DNA of 33,615 nt. It comes from an uncultured Candidatus Actinomarina sp. Its GTDB lineage: Bacteria; Actinomycetota; Acidimicrobiia; Actinomarinales; Actinomarinaceae. A program made the position numbers and the translations under genes. Under the pieces are notes generated by a model. The model was not told the DNA's origin and made no database searches. It was given only the letters and a program-made list of their open reading frames with translations. Location of the stretch: positions 1-33,615 of the forward strand of contig CACAND010000007.1 in assembly GCA_902533795.1 (NCBI GenBank), given 5' to 3'. Of this stretch, positions 8,997 to 16,961 are shown one piece after another (position 1 is the first letter of the stretch; every line of letters begins with the position of its first letter).

Positions 8997-10483
8997 TAGG
9001 TTTAACTTACAGCTTTATACTTCTTCCGATAGTTAATTCATTATTTATATTCTTGATACCAAAAAGAAGGGCAGAGTTATTTAGGCCGTTAACAATCTTT
9101 TTGAGCCTAATTCCACTTGGCTTATGTTTGTATGTATTTCTAAATCAAAATTTAAAAACTAGCTTTTATGTTGTAGATAAGTTTTCCTGGATAAGTGCAT
9201 ATGGTATTGATTTAATTATTGGACTTTCCGGCATGTCCTTTTTATTGGTTACATTAAATTGTTTACTTGTTTTACTTTCAATTCTTTCTTTAAATGAAAA
9301 CCATTCTTTTAGTAAAGGGTTTTTGAGTTCACTTATGTTACTACAAGCTTCAGTGAATGGCGTATTCTTAGCAGGTGATTTAATTTCTTTATTTATTTTC
9401 TTTGAAGCCTTGCTTATACCAATGTATTTCTTAATGGGAATTTGGGGTGGTGAAAACAGAAGATATGCAACCATTAAGTTTATTCTTTACACAGTTTTTG
9501 GATCAATTTTTATTCTTGCTGGGACAATATACACAGGAGTTTTGAGCTATCTTTCCTCAGGAAATTTTGCACTCGATTTTGACTCTTTATCCTCATTATC
9601 AATAACTTCAAGTCAATCAAAAATATTATTTCTTCTCTTTACATTCGGTTTCTTGATTAAAGTCCCTATTTTTCCACTTCATACTTGGTTGCCTGATGCA
9701 CACGTAGAGGCCCCAACAGCAGGTAGTATTTTACTTGCTGGAGTACTTTTAAAAGTCGGAGCTTACGGAATATTAAGAGTGTCAATTCCTTTTTTTACAG
9801 AGGGATTTATTGAGTATCAGTTCTTAATCGCTACTTTATCAGTAGTTGGAATTATATATGGAGCAGTAGTCGCTATTGTTCAGATAGATATTAAGAAATT
9901 AATTGCATATTCTTCAATAAGTCATATGGGTTTTGTAATGCTTGGTATTTCGGCAGGAAGATATTTAAGTTTAGAGGGAGCGGTAATTCAGATGATAAAT
10001 CATGGAATTACATCTGGCGCACTATTCATGCTCGTTGGTTTTCTTTATGAAAGAAGACACACAAGACGTATCTCCGATTTTGGTGGATTAAAAAAATCTA
10101 TGCCTATTTATGCAGGAATTTTTCTATTTACTTCGTTTGCGTCTATAGGATTACCTGGTTTAAATGGATTTGTTGGAGAATTTATGATTTTAATGGGAAG
10201 TTTCCCAACATTTAATGTACTTTCTTCAATAGCAGCTTTTGGAGTTGTGCTTGCTGCAATATACATGTTGTGGGCTTATCAGAGAATGTTTAATGGAGAG
10301 TTAACACATGAAGAAAACAAAAATGTACTTGATTTAAATTCAAAAGAAATTGTATCAGTTGCTCCTTTGCTTATCCTGATGTTGTTCATAGGACTATATC
10401 CAAGCTTTATTGAAAGTTATGTTGTTCAAGATGTATCAGTTATTTATGAATCAATAAACAACACAATAGGAATATCAAAATGA
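8993..10483 (+). CDS. nuoM: NADH:quinone oxidoreductase subunit M (cluster 1)
   Basis: Antiporter-like membrane subunit of complex I, 496 residues. Visible signatures: FFEALLIPMYFLMGIWGG with the pump Glu at residue 138, IKVPIFPLHTWLPDAHVEAP with the pump Lys, IDIKKLIAYSSISHMGF, and GLNGFVGEFMIL with the distal Glu that distinguishes NuoM from NuoL and NuoN (which have Lys there). Start and stop overlap nuoL and nuoN by ATGA, implying strictly coupled translation. Confidence 0.96.
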   Translation: MIGLTYSFILLPIVNSLFIFLIPKRRAELFRPLTIFLSLIPLGLCLYVFLNQNLKTSFYVVDKFSWISAYGIDLIIGLSGMSFLLVTLNCLLVLLSILSLNENHSFSKGFLSSLMLLQASVNGVFLAGDLISLFIFFEALLIPMYFLMGIWGGENRRYATIKFILYTVFGSIFILAGTIYTGVLSYLSSGNFALDFDSLSSLSITSSQSKILFLLFTFGFLIKVPIFPLHTWLPDAHVEAPTAGSILLAGVLLKVGAYGILRVSIPFFTEGFIEYQFLIATLSVVGIIYGAVVAIVQIDIKKLIAYSSISHMGFVMLGISAGRYLSLEGAVIQMINHGITSGALFMLVGFLYERRHTRRISDFGGLKKSMPIYAGIFLFTSFASIGLPGLNGFVGEFMILMGSFPTFNVLSSIAAFGVVLAAIYMLWAYQRMFNGELTHEENKNVLDLNSKEIVSVAPLLILMLFIGLYPSFIESYVVQDVSVIYESINNTIGISK

Positions 10484-11952
10484 GCCAAATAGCTGAAGCC
10501 ATCGGGTTTAATTTAATTGTGATTTCTCCTACAGTAACATTAGTAATTACTGTTCTGATACTTTTGTTCTTTACGATAAGTGTTGAAACTAGCCTCACTG
10601 TTAAGAAATGGATTACGTTTTTGGGAATACTCGTGACAGTATTTTGTGTATTTTTAAAATTTGGCTTGTTTCTCCAAAATGGAATAAGTTCCTATTTCAC
10701 TCAAAAAATCCTCCTAGATGAATTTTCATTATTTGGAAATGTATTGATTGCTATGATATTATTTTTAAATTTTCTACCAATATGGGATACCTCCTCCAAA
10801 TTAAATGAAAAAACTTCTGAAGCAATTATTTTAATTTTGATGAGTGCCTCTGGCTTCTTTCTAATGGTTGATGCGGAGAACTTAATTATGTTATTTATTG
10901 GACTTGAAATAGGATCGATAAGTTTGTATGCATTGGCCGGGTTAAATAGAAGCGACAAGTTAAGCAATGAAGCATCTTTAAAGTATTTTCTACTTGGATC
11001 TTTGGCTTCTTGTGTATTAATTTATGGTGTTGCATTGGTATATGTTTCGTATTCTGTCATGAGTCTCTATGATTTTGCGTTAGCACTTGCATATACAGGA
11101 CCTGACATTGTACCTTTAACTACTTTCGTAGGCGTCTTATTCATATTTGTTGGCTTACTATTTAAGATTGCAGCTGCTCCATTTCAATCATGGGCGCCTG
11201 ATGTTTATCAAGGCTCACCGACTGGATACGTAGGATACATGGCTTCAATTGCCAAAGTAGCTTCTTTTATTGTTATATCGAGAATGTGTATGGTATCAAT
11301 ACCATTTATTCTTGAAGATTTTCAAACTTTTTTCTTTGTAGTGATTTTGCTTTCAGTTTTAATTGGATCATTTTTTGCGTCTGTACAATCAGATCTAAAG
11401 AGGCTTATTGCATATAGCGGAGTTGTTCAGTCTGGCTTTATTCTTTCTGGCATAACTTCAGGTGTAAACGGAACAAGTGCATCTATGTTTTATTTATTTG
11501 CTTACATTCTTCAACTAATTGGAGTTTTCACAATATTTTCAATAATAAGTGGAAAATTGTCTTCTAACTTTGAAATGGACAATATTAAAGGTCTTATAAA
11601 AAATAATAGGTTTTTAGGAATTTCATTTTGTGTTTTCATGTTTGGATTAGCTGGGATACCTCTAACGAGTGGCTTTGTCTCAAAATTTATTTTATTAACA
11701 AATCTTTGGGCCTATGAAAAATATTTTTTAGTGTCAATTCTTTTACTTTCAACAGTTGTTGGTTTTTATTTCTATCTAAGACCTATTTGGATAGCAACTA
11801 TTGAAAAAGTAGATGAACCTGTAGAAACGCTTTTGATTAAAAAATCAGAATATCTGTTAATTGGATCTTTAGCATCCTTAACAATCTTATTTGGCCTTCT
11901 TCCAGATACATTGATAAATATTTCAAGATGGGTTGTACAGAATTACCTATGA
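10480..11952 (+). CDS. nuoN: NADH:quinone oxidoreductase subunit N (cluster 1)
   Basis: Third antiporter-like subunit, 490 residues. Motifs: MLFIGLEIGSISLYALAG (pump Glu), FKIAAAPFQSWAPDVYQGSP (pump Lys in the NuoN-specific APF context), SDLKRLIAYSGVVQSGF, and SGFVSKFILL (distal Lys). It is the last recognisable nuo gene of cluster 1. Its TGA overlaps the ATG of a 45-codon membrane-peptide ORF, so nuoN may not be the last translated gene of this operon. Confidence 0.96.
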   Translation: MSQIAEAIGFNLIVISPTVTLVITVLILLFFTISVETSLTVKKWITFLGILVTVFCVFLKFGLFLQNGISSYFTQKILLDEFSLFGNVLIAMILFLNFLPIWDTSSKLNEKTSEAIILILMSASGFFLMVDAENLIMLFIGLEIGSISLYALAGLNRSDKLSNEASLKYFLLGSLASCVLIYGVALVYVSYSVMSLYDFALALAYTGPDIVPLTTFVGVLFIFVGLLFKIAAAPFQSWAPDVYQGSPTGYVGYMASIAKVASFIVISRMCMVSIPFILEDFQTFFFVVILLSVLIGSFFASVQSDLKRLIAYSGVVQSGFILSGITSGVNGTSASMFYLFAYILQLIGVFTIFSIISGKLSSNFEMDNIKGLIKNNRFLGISFCVFMFGLAGIPLTSGFVSKFILLTNLWAYEKYFLVSILLLSTVVGFYFYLRPIWIATIEKVDEPVETLLIKKSEYLLIGSLASLTILFGLLPDTLINISRWVVQNYL

Positions 11953-12086
11953 TTTTTATTTATACAAATATTCCGCCAGTTTTTCATCATCAAGGAGGAT
12001 GGGATGAAATGCTTATGTTTTTAATTCCTGCTCTTCTACTTACCTGGCTGAGAAAAAAACAAAATTCTGAAGACAGCGAAAATTAA
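11949..12086 (+). CDS. small membrane peptide coupled to nuoN (unrecognised)
   Basis: A 45-residue ORF whose ATG overlaps the nuoN stop in the same ATGA arrangement used between nuoL, nuoM and nuoN. The peptide has a polar start with NIPPVFHHQGGWDE, then one hydrophobic segment (MLMFLIPALLLTWL, about residues 21-34), a basic RKK stop-transfer and a charged tail NSEDSEN. This looks like a single-pass membrane protein with positive-inside topology and the His/Trp/Asp-rich part outside. I do not recognise a family with certainty. Coupling to nuoN suggests an accessory peptide of complex I or the respiratory membrane, but the 3' position alone could also be accidental. No Shine-Dalgarno is needed if coupling operates. 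Confidence 0.6.
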   Translation: MIFIYTNIPPVFHHQGGWDEMLMFLIPALLLTWLRKKQNSEDSEN

Positions 12087-12100
12087 AAATTTATTTTTTA

Positions 12101-12106
12101 TATAAT
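12101..12106 (+). promoter_or_regulatory. -10 box (TATAAT) of leaderless ABC exporter operon
   Basis: TATAAT lies exactly 6 nt before the ATG at 12113, so transcription would begin at or next to the start codon. There is no Shine-Dalgarno in between. Confidence 0.7.
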
Positions 12107-12112
12107 TGAACA

Positions 12113-12832
12113 ATGATTGAAATTCAAAACTTAACCATGAAATACAAAAATGGTAAAGGTGTCTCTGACATCAGTATTTCTGTTGACAATGGAGAAGTAA
12201 AAGGTTTACTCGGTCCAAATGGTGCAGGAAAATCAACAACAATGAGAAGCTTAATGGGTTTCTTAAAATCCTCGAAGGGTTCTCTTACAGTTGAAGGAAT
12301 CAATACAATTGAAAATCCAGTTGAAGCAAAAGAAATCATTGGATATCTTCCTGGTGACCCACAGCTTCCACAAAATCTCAATTCTAAATCACTATTTAAA
12401 CTTGGTGCTGATATGAGAGGACAGTCAACTGACTACGCAATGGAATTAGCAGACAAATTTGAATTAGAAGTGGACCCATCGATTAAAGAACTGTCCAAAG
12501 GAAACAGACAAAAAGCAGCCATAATCCTTGCAGTGCTGCACAAGCCAAAAGCTTTAATTCTAGATGAGCCAACTTCTGGCCTAGATCCATTTCACCAGAG
12601 GTCATTTTTTGAAATAGTTGAAGAATTTTCAAATAATGGAGCATCCATACTCTTATCATCTCATATAATTTCTGAAGTTGAGAAAGTAGCTAACTCGATG
12701 GCCGTTTTAAGAGAAGGTGTAAAAGTTTATGATGAAACTTATGAAACATTCTTAAGTAAAGCACAAGAAGAAGGAAAAGATTTAGAAGATGCTTTCTTTG
12801 CGTTTTATGACAGAAAGGAAACAAATGCTTAA
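12113..12832 (+). CDS. ABC-2 type exporter ATPase
   Basis: Nucleotide-binding subunit that would energise the permease encoded next. In the 239-residue protein the Walker A motif GPNGAGKST is at residues 34-42, a degenerate signature LSKGNRQ (in place of LSGGQ) at 127-133, Walker B LILDEPTSGLDP with D151/E152, and the switch His H184 (LLSSH). The short length and the 'drug exporter' style of the Walker B region place it in the ABC-2 exporter group (CcmA/DrrA-like). The substrate cannot be told. The 3' end overlaps the permease start by 8 nt; the gene starts a new transcript from the TATAAT at 12101. Confidence 0.9.
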   Translation: MIEIQNLTMKYKNGKGVSDISISVDNGEVKGLLGPNGAGKSTTMRSLMGFLKSSKGSLTVEGINTIENPVEAKEIIGYLPGDPQLPQNLNSKSLFKLGADMRGQSTDYAMELADKFELEVDPSIKELSKGNRQKAAIILAVLHKPKALILDEPTSGLDPFHQRSFFEIVEEFSNNGASILLSSHIISEVEKVANSMAVLREGVKVYDETYETFLSKAQEEGKDLEDAFFAFYDRKETNA

Positions 12833-13649
12833 TTATCTAAAATATATGATTAGGGTACCTAGAAAATTCATATTAAATTGGGCAATATCTGGGGGAGTTT
12901 ATTTGTTGATACTTCCATTAGCTTTCGCAAACTCAAGTGTAGAAAGTCTACTTATTGATACTCAAAGAGAAGCTTTTAGAGGAATGTCTGAAAATGATAC
13001 TGCGATGAGTTTATTAGGAATATCAGATTGGGATAATGTTTTTACATTAGAAGGGATGGTAACAACCTATTTCTTAGTACCATTCGTACCGCTTTTGATT
13101 GGTACAGCGACAATAATTCTTTTAAATAAGTTGGGATCAAAAGCTGAGGAAGATGGAACTTTTGAATTTGTTGCTTCACTACCAATGACAAGATCAACAG
13201 TATATTTATCACAAGCAATCATTACAGTGCTCTTTGGTTTGTTTATTACCTTCGCATGGACCAATATAATGTTTATTCCAATTGCGACAATGGAGCTTAG
13301 TCAAACACTTGAATATGGGCCGTTGATGAAAGCAACACTTCAAGCAGCATTAGCTGGTGTAAGTTTTGGTGCACTCGGTTTTGCACTCGGGGCTTTCACT
13401 GGAAAGTCTTCAATGGCATGGGCTTTTGGTGGAGGCTTAATGGCTTTTGAGTACCTAACAAATTCACTTTCAGGAACAAATGATTTCTTTCAATGGGTTG
13501 ATGACAACATTTCATCCTTTGGCGCATATGGAAATCCTTATCAAGATGGTTTAGTTGCTGAAGATATGATTCTAGTAATTGCAAAAATAATAATATTCAT
13601 AGCAATAGGTTTCATAGGATTTAGGAATAGATCCTTAAATCTTAGATAA
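12825..13649 (+). CDS. ABC-2 type exporter permease
   Basis: Membrane partner of the preceding ATPase. From the ATG at 12825 (AAAGGAA immediately upstream, at 12814-12820) it is 274 residues; the in-frame ATG at 12789 would lie deep inside the ATPase gene and is less likely. About six hydrophobic segments are visible (for example WAISGGVYLLILPLAF, TYFLVPFVPLLIGTATIIL, TVLFGLFITFAWTNIMF and a terminal ILVIAKIIIFIAIGFIGF), with a large polar loop after TM1. The central segment KAEEDGTFEFVASLPMTRST resembles ABC-2 permeases of the bacitracin/polyketide exporter type. Substrate unknown. Confidence 0.85.
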   Translation: MLNYLKYMIRVPRKFILNWAISGGVYLLILPLAFANSSVESLLIDTQREAFRGMSENDTAMSLLGISDWDNVFTLEGMVTTYFLVPFVPLLIGTATIILLNKLGSKAEEDGTFEFVASLPMTRSTVYLSQAIITVLFGLFITFAWTNIMFIPIATMELSQTLEYGPLMKATLQAALAGVSFGALGFALGAFTGKSSMAWAFGGGLMAFEYLTNSLSGTNDFFQWVDDNISSFGAYGNPYQDGLVAEDMILVIAKIIIFIAIGFIGFRNRSLNLR

Positions 13650-13678
13650 ATTTATTTCAAACTAAACATTCTTTCGCT

Positions 13679-13684
13679 TAAAAT
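13679..13684 (+). promoter_or_regulatory. -10 box (TAAAAT) of leaderless SRPBCC gene
   Basis: TAAAAT is 6 nt before the ATG at 13691, the same geometry as at 12101/12113. Confidence 0.55.
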
Positions 13685-13690
13685 ATAAAC

Positions 13691-14122
13691 ATGCCAATAT
13701 ATTCAAGAACAATTACTGTTAAAGGCGACATCGAATCAGCATTCAATTTTACTGCTGATTTTCGTAATCTTGAAAAATGGGATACAGCCAGCACAGCTGA
13801 ATTAGTTACTAATGAACCTATAAGAGAAGGAACTATTTTTAGAGCCACTACAGAGTTTAATAATAGAGAAATGGTTTTAGATTATGAGGTGATTGAGTGG
13901 GGAGCACCTTTAAGAGCTTCTCTACAGGCTGAAAAAAAGAACTTTAAGCTAATTGACACTATATTTTTATCTGCAAACTCAAGAGGAACTGAACTAACTT
14001 ATAGTGTAGAAGTTAAATACAAAGGAATCTTTATTATTGTAGGCTTGTTCTTTGGACCAATTTGGACAAAGCTTATGAATACACAAATTAAAAATCTTGA
14101 GGAAGTCCTTGGTCCAGTTTAA
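13691..14122 (+). CDS. SRPBCC (START-like) superfamily protein
   Basis: A 143-residue protein with the layout of polyketide-cyclase/dehydrase-type SRPBCC domains: an initial strand (IYSRTITVKGDIESAFNF), an early helix with the frequent FRNLEKWD pattern, then antiparallel strands and a C-terminal amphipathic helix. The stretch YKGIFIIVGLFFGPIWTKLM near the C-terminus is unusually hydrophobic and could contact the membrane. Such domains bind hydrophobic ligands; no ligand can be named. It begins its own short transcript and overlaps the following lipoprotein gene, suggesting the two act together. Confidence 0.75.
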   Translation: MPIYSRTITVKGDIESAFNFTADFRNLEKWDTASTAELVTNEPIREGTIFRATTEFNNREMVLDYEVIEWGAPLRASLQAEKKNFKLIDTIFLSANSRGTELTYSVEVKYKGIFIIVGLFFGPIWTKLMNTQIKNLEEVLGPV

Positions 14123-14642
14123 ATTTAAAAAATATATATTAATTTTTCTACTAACAATTAGTTGTCAATCAAGCGAAAATATATATATGAGTGGAGAAAT
14201 TAATCAGTTTCCCTCAATTGAAGGAAATAATTTAAATAAAGAAAAGAAAATTGTTCCAGATGATTTTGTGGATAAAGATTTAATAATAATTGTTGCATTT
14301 CAACAATGGCATCAAGGCTTAGTAGACCAATCAATAAATCTACTGGAAGGAAATGATATGGATTCTACTCATAATATTATTGAGGTTCCAACAATTAGAA
14401 AAACAAATAAATTAAACGAGCTTTACTTAGATGGCGTAATGAGGGCTGGAATCAGGGATGATAGAATTCGTAATCGAACAATAACTGCTTACCTTGATAA
14501 AGAAGCTTTTAGAAATGATCTGGATATACCAAATGAAGATACAATTTATTGGTTTTTAATTGAAGAAGGCTCAAGCAATATTATTCTTCAAGGAGTCGGT
14601 GTAATTACTGAGCAAGAATTAGATTTGATTAGGTCAAATTAG
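14109..14642 (+). CDS. predicted lipoprotein, possibly thioredoxin-fold
   Basis: A 177-residue product if it starts at the TTG at 14109, which has GAGG at 14099-14102 with 6-nt spacing; a TTG at 14097 would add four residues. The N-terminus is a basic-hydrophobic signal (KFKKYILIFLLTISC) ending in a lipobox-like Cys at residue 19. The mature part has a strand DLIIIVAFQQWHQGLVDQSI, then NIIEVPTI, an RTITAYLDKEAFRNDL segment and YWFLIEEGSSNIILQGVG. This order resembles ATP10/thioredoxin-like folds but there is no CxxC, so redox activity is not supported. It overlaps the SRPBCC gene and is convergent (4-nt overlap) with the next gene. Function unknown. Confidence 0.65.
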   Translation: MVQFKFKKYILIFLLTISCQSSENIYMSGEINQFPSIEGNNLNKEKKIVPDDFVDKDLIIIVAFQQWHQGLVDQSINLLEGNDMDSTHNIIEVPTIRKTNKLNELYLDGVMRAGIRDDRIRNRTITAYLDKEAFRNDLDIPNEDTIYWFLIEEGSSNIILQGVGVITEQELDLIRSN

Positions 14643-15019
14643 ATATAAATTGTCGCTAGATATACAACAATTAAGGCACTCACTAACATAAATCCATTAA
14701 GCATACCTCTAATACCTGAACTTAAGTTTGAAGCAAAGCTGTGAAGCCCTATTAGAAGACCTGCAAAAGCCAAGACTGAAAGCTCTCTTCCCCATGATGA
14801 CATGGGATTATCAACTGAAAAAAATAGCCCAACTCCAGTTAGAAAAGATAATGCGTAAGAACCCCAAGAAAGATTGCTGAAGGTTTTTCTTAAGACGTTT
14901 GTTGTATTTCTTGTCGGATCAATTTTATATAATTTTGGAGCAAACATTGCCCACATCACCATCGAACCAAGCCATATTGAAAGTCCTAGAATATGACCAT
15001 ACTTTAATAAATTTTCCAT
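14639..15019 (-). CDS. CopD-like four-helix membrane protein
   Basis: A 126-residue integral membrane protein with about four helices. TM1 (LLKYGHILGLSIWLGSMVMW) has the His-x-x-G-x-x-x-W-x-G pattern seen in CopD/DUF4149-type domains, and a second buried His occurs in TM3 (GLLIGLHSFASN). I start it at the ATG at 15019 because a TATCAT box lies 6 nt upstream; an upstream ATG at 15073 adds a poorly constrained hydrophobic extension. Copper or heme handling is known for relatives, but this is only a fold-level guess. Divergent from tdk with a 52-nt gap. Confidence 0.65.
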   Translation of the reverse strand: MENLLKYGHILGLSIWLGSMVMWAMFAPKLYKIDPTRNTTNVLRKTFSNLSWGSYALSFLTGVGLFFSVDNPMSSWGRELSVLAFAGLLIGLHSFASNLSSGIRGMLNGFMLVSALIVVYLATIYI

Positions 15020-15025
15020 ATTTAT

Positions 15026-15031
15026 ATGATA
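15026..15031 (-). promoter_or_regulatory. -10 box (TATCAT) of leaderless CopD-like gene
   Basis: Reads TATCAT on the minus strand, 6 nt upstream of the ATG at 15019. It supports the shorter start. Confidence 0.5.
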
Positions 15032-15059
15032 CAAAAGGATAAAGATAACAATAAAAAGG

Positions 15060-15065
15060 TAATAT
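15060..15065 (+). promoter_or_regulatory. -10 box (TAATAT) of leaderless tdk
   Basis: TAATAT is 6 nt before the ATG at 15072; no ribosome binding site lies between. Confidence 0.5.
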
Positions 15066-15071
15066 AAAAAC

Positions 15072-15674
15072 ATGGCAAAACTTTATTTTTATTATGCGGC
15101 AATGAATGCTGGTAAAAGTACAAACTTACTTCAGTCTGCTCACAACTATGAAGAAAGAAACATGAAAACATTAATTTTTACTCCAAAACTTGATGATAGA
15201 TTTGGAGAAGGAAAGGTTTCATCTCGAATTGGACTTGAGAGGGATGTAGAAAAATTCGAGGGTGAAGATGATTTATATGTTTGGACAGCTCATGAACATC
15301 AAAGAGAGAAAATCTCCTGTGTTTTAGTTGATGAAGCTCAATTTCTTACTCCAAAACAAGTACTCCAGCTCTCCTTAGTAGTAGATAAATTAAAAATACC
15401 AGTCTTATGTTATGGCTTAAGAACTGATTTTAGAGGAGAACCATTTCCCGGAAGTATATATCTTTTAGGCTGGTCAGATGAAATAACTGAGTTAAAAACA
15501 ATTTGTAAATCTGGAAAAAAAGCAACCTTCAATGCTCGATTAGATGAAAACGGAAACAGAGTTACAGAAGGCGACCAAATATCAATTGGTCTGAATTATG
15601 AAGCTCAAGCTAGAGATGTATTTGAATTAGATAAAGTTTCACCTATAGATTATCAAATCCCAGAAGCTAATTAG
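15072..15674 (+). CDS. tdk: thymidine kinase
   Basis: Phosphorylates thymidine with ATP in the pyrimidine salvage pathway. The 200-residue protein is a type II (TK1-like) enzyme: P-loop AMNAGKST at residues 10-17, Walker B-like VLVDEAQF around 84-91 with the catalytic Glu/Asp region, and the [16 protein letters not shown] segment. The C-terminal thymidine-binding lasso ([10 protein letters not shown]) is present. The structural zinc site of the family is mostly lost: only C145 remains, the partner position is S147, and the later C/H pair is replaced (YEAQARDVF). The enzyme may be zinc-free. Confidence 0.93.
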   Translation: MAKLYFYYAAMNAGKSTNLLQSAHNYEERNMKTLIFTPKLDDRFGEGKVSSRIGLERDVEKFEGEDDLYVWTAHEHQREKISCVLVDEAQFLTPKQVLQLSLVVDKLKIPVLCYGLRTDFRGEPFPGSIYLLGWSDEITELKTICKSGKKATFNARLDENGNRVTEGDQISIGLNYEAQARDVFELDKVSPIDYQIPEAN

Positions 15675-15676
15675 TT

Positions 15677-16156
15677 TTAACTGGTTTCTAAAGGCGGCTC
15701 AGGTCTTGTAGCTAACCAAACACAAAGGGCTATTCCAAATGAACCAAATATTAAATCTCCAACGAGTGAAAATACTAGAAATATTGTTAATACGAAAGTT
15801 GGAATTATCATCAAAATAGCAAGTTTTTTAGCTCTTCTTGAAAGACCTCTATATGTTTTCCAATTTAAAATCATTGGACCAAAAAGTCTATGATTTTCTA
15901 GCCATAATGTAAATCTATCTGAGCATTTTGAGAAAGCCCATGCAGCAATCAAAATAAAGACAGTTGTAGGAAGTCCGGGAATTAATATTCCAATATATCC
16001 AAGGGATAACGACAATATACCAATTGTAAAGAAGAATGGTTTATGTATTTTGATAAAAACTTTTGGAAAAAATCTATAAATAATTATTAAGACAAAAATA
16101 CCTACTCCTATATATAGGAATAGATTTCTAGGAATCTGTTCTAAAAAATTTGTCAT
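15677..16156 (-). CDS. DUF454 (YbaN-like) inner-membrane protein
   Basis: A 159-residue membrane protein with two N-terminal hydrophobic segments and a hydrophobic C-terminal pair. The stretch SLGYIGILIPGLPTTVFILIAAWAF split around residues 50-75, followed by CSDRFTLWLENHRLFGPMI and a short NWKTYRG, is the defining DUF454 signature. Function of the family is not established; relatives are often found near heme or respiration genes, which fits this locus weakly. It lies 41 nt downstream of the DtxR-type regulator on the same strand and may be co-transcribed with it. Its stop is 2 nt from the convergent tdk stop. Confidence 0.8.
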   Translation of the reverse strand: MTNFLEQIPRNLFLYIGVGIFVLIIIYRFFPKVFIKIHKPFFFTIGILSLSLGYIGILIPGLPTTVFILIAAWAFSKCSDRFTLWLENHRLFGPMILNWKTYRGLSRRAKKLAILMIIPTFVLTIFLVFSLVGDLIFGSFGIALCVWLATRPEPPLETS

Positions 16157-16197
16157 ATATTAATTATTGAGCAGATGAAGAATAATCATAAATTGTA

Positions 16198-16911
16198 TTA
16201 TGTGACAAATACTCTTTTTGCAATAAATTGATCAATACCAAAATAATCATTTTTATTTGTACTGATGGTAATTGAATAATCTCCTGCATCAGCGACATTT
16301 ATTGTTGATCCAGGAACCATTTCATGAGTTTGGAGAAAATCAATCATAGATGAATCTTTTTTTAACTCTTCTGTTATTTTTTCTATAGAGTAAGTTTTAT
16401 TTGATTCTACATTTAATAAACTCACCATGTTTTTTTCTTGATAATTTGAATATGGAATGGGGTTTCCAAATGGACCTGTTTTTGGATAACCTAACATTTT
16501 TAACATTGCTTTTTCAGTAATCGGACTTAAAACATTTTCCCATCTAGAAGTTTCTTCGTAAACTTGGTCCCAAGGTAAGTTAAGTACTTCAGAAAGAAAT
16601 CGTTCAGTTATCCTATGTCTTCTCGAAATATTCATGGCAAGACATTCCCCAGTCTCGGTAAGTTTTAAGTCATCACTAAATTCAATTAAACCACTATTTT
16701 GCATTCTTCCAACAACTTGAGATACATTTGCTCTGCTAACAGATAACCATTCAGCAACACGTGTTTGTTTTATTTCGATGCCAACTTCTTTTAGATGAAA
16801 TATGGCTTCAGCATGTGTATAAAAAGATTTAGGAAATTTTTCTATCTCTTCATAGCTCAATATTTGATCTTTATTTGAAGAACTTTGAGAGTTTAAATCA
16901 TCAATTTGCAT
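16198..16911 (-). CDS. DtxR/IdeR/MntR-family metal-dependent regulator with atypical ligands
   Basis: Transcriptional regulator of 237 residues. The N-terminal winged helix (about residues 31-93, with TRVAEWLSVSRANVSQVVGR as recognition region), the dimerisation domain (about 95-155, with RRHRITERFL, SRWENVLS and GPFGNPIP) and a C-terminal FeoA/SH3-like domain are in the family order. Compared with Corynebacterium DtxR, the primary-site ligands M10, C102 and H106 correspond to T32, S122 and N126, with only E125 kept; ancillary H98 is Y118, while H99 and E103 (H79, E83) are kept. The metal specificity is therefore uncertain. A dyad shared with the iron-transporter promoter lies just upstream, suggesting autoregulation. 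An extra roughly 20-residue polar N-terminus precedes the DNA-binding domain. Confidence 0.9.
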   Translation of the reverse strand: MQIDDLNSQSSSNKDQILSYEEIEKFPKSFYTHAEAIFHLKEVGIEIKQTRVAEWLSVSRANVSQVVGRMQNSGLIEFSDDLKLTETGECLAMNISRRHRITERFLSEVLNLPWDQVYEETSRWENVLSPITEKAMLKMLGYPKTGPFGNPIPYSNYQEKNMVSLLNVESNKTYSIEKITEELKKDSSMIDFLQTHEMVPGSTINVADAGDYSITISTNKNDYFGIDQFIAKRVFVT

Positions 16912-16921
16912 GGTGTAAACA

Positions 16922-16939
16922 TGTTAACAGGTATTAACA
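16922..16939. promoter_or_regulatory. candidate metal-regulator operator (TGTTAA-N6-TTAACA)
   Basis: Perfect 6-bp inverted arms TGTTAA and TTAACA with a 6-bp spacer, 10 nt upstream of the regulator start. It matches the site at 18332-18349 in both arms and in flanking spacer bases (TGTTAAC-N3-TATTAACA). A possible minus-strand -10 (TAACAT) overlaps it, consistent with autorepression. Confidence 0.55.
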
Positions 16940-16961
16940 TTTTCGCCATTTTGTTATATTT

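Noticed and set aside
12789-12824. Upstream start for the ABC-2 permease
   Set aside because: It would overlap the ATPase by 44 nt; the ATG at 12825 has a good ribosome binding site.
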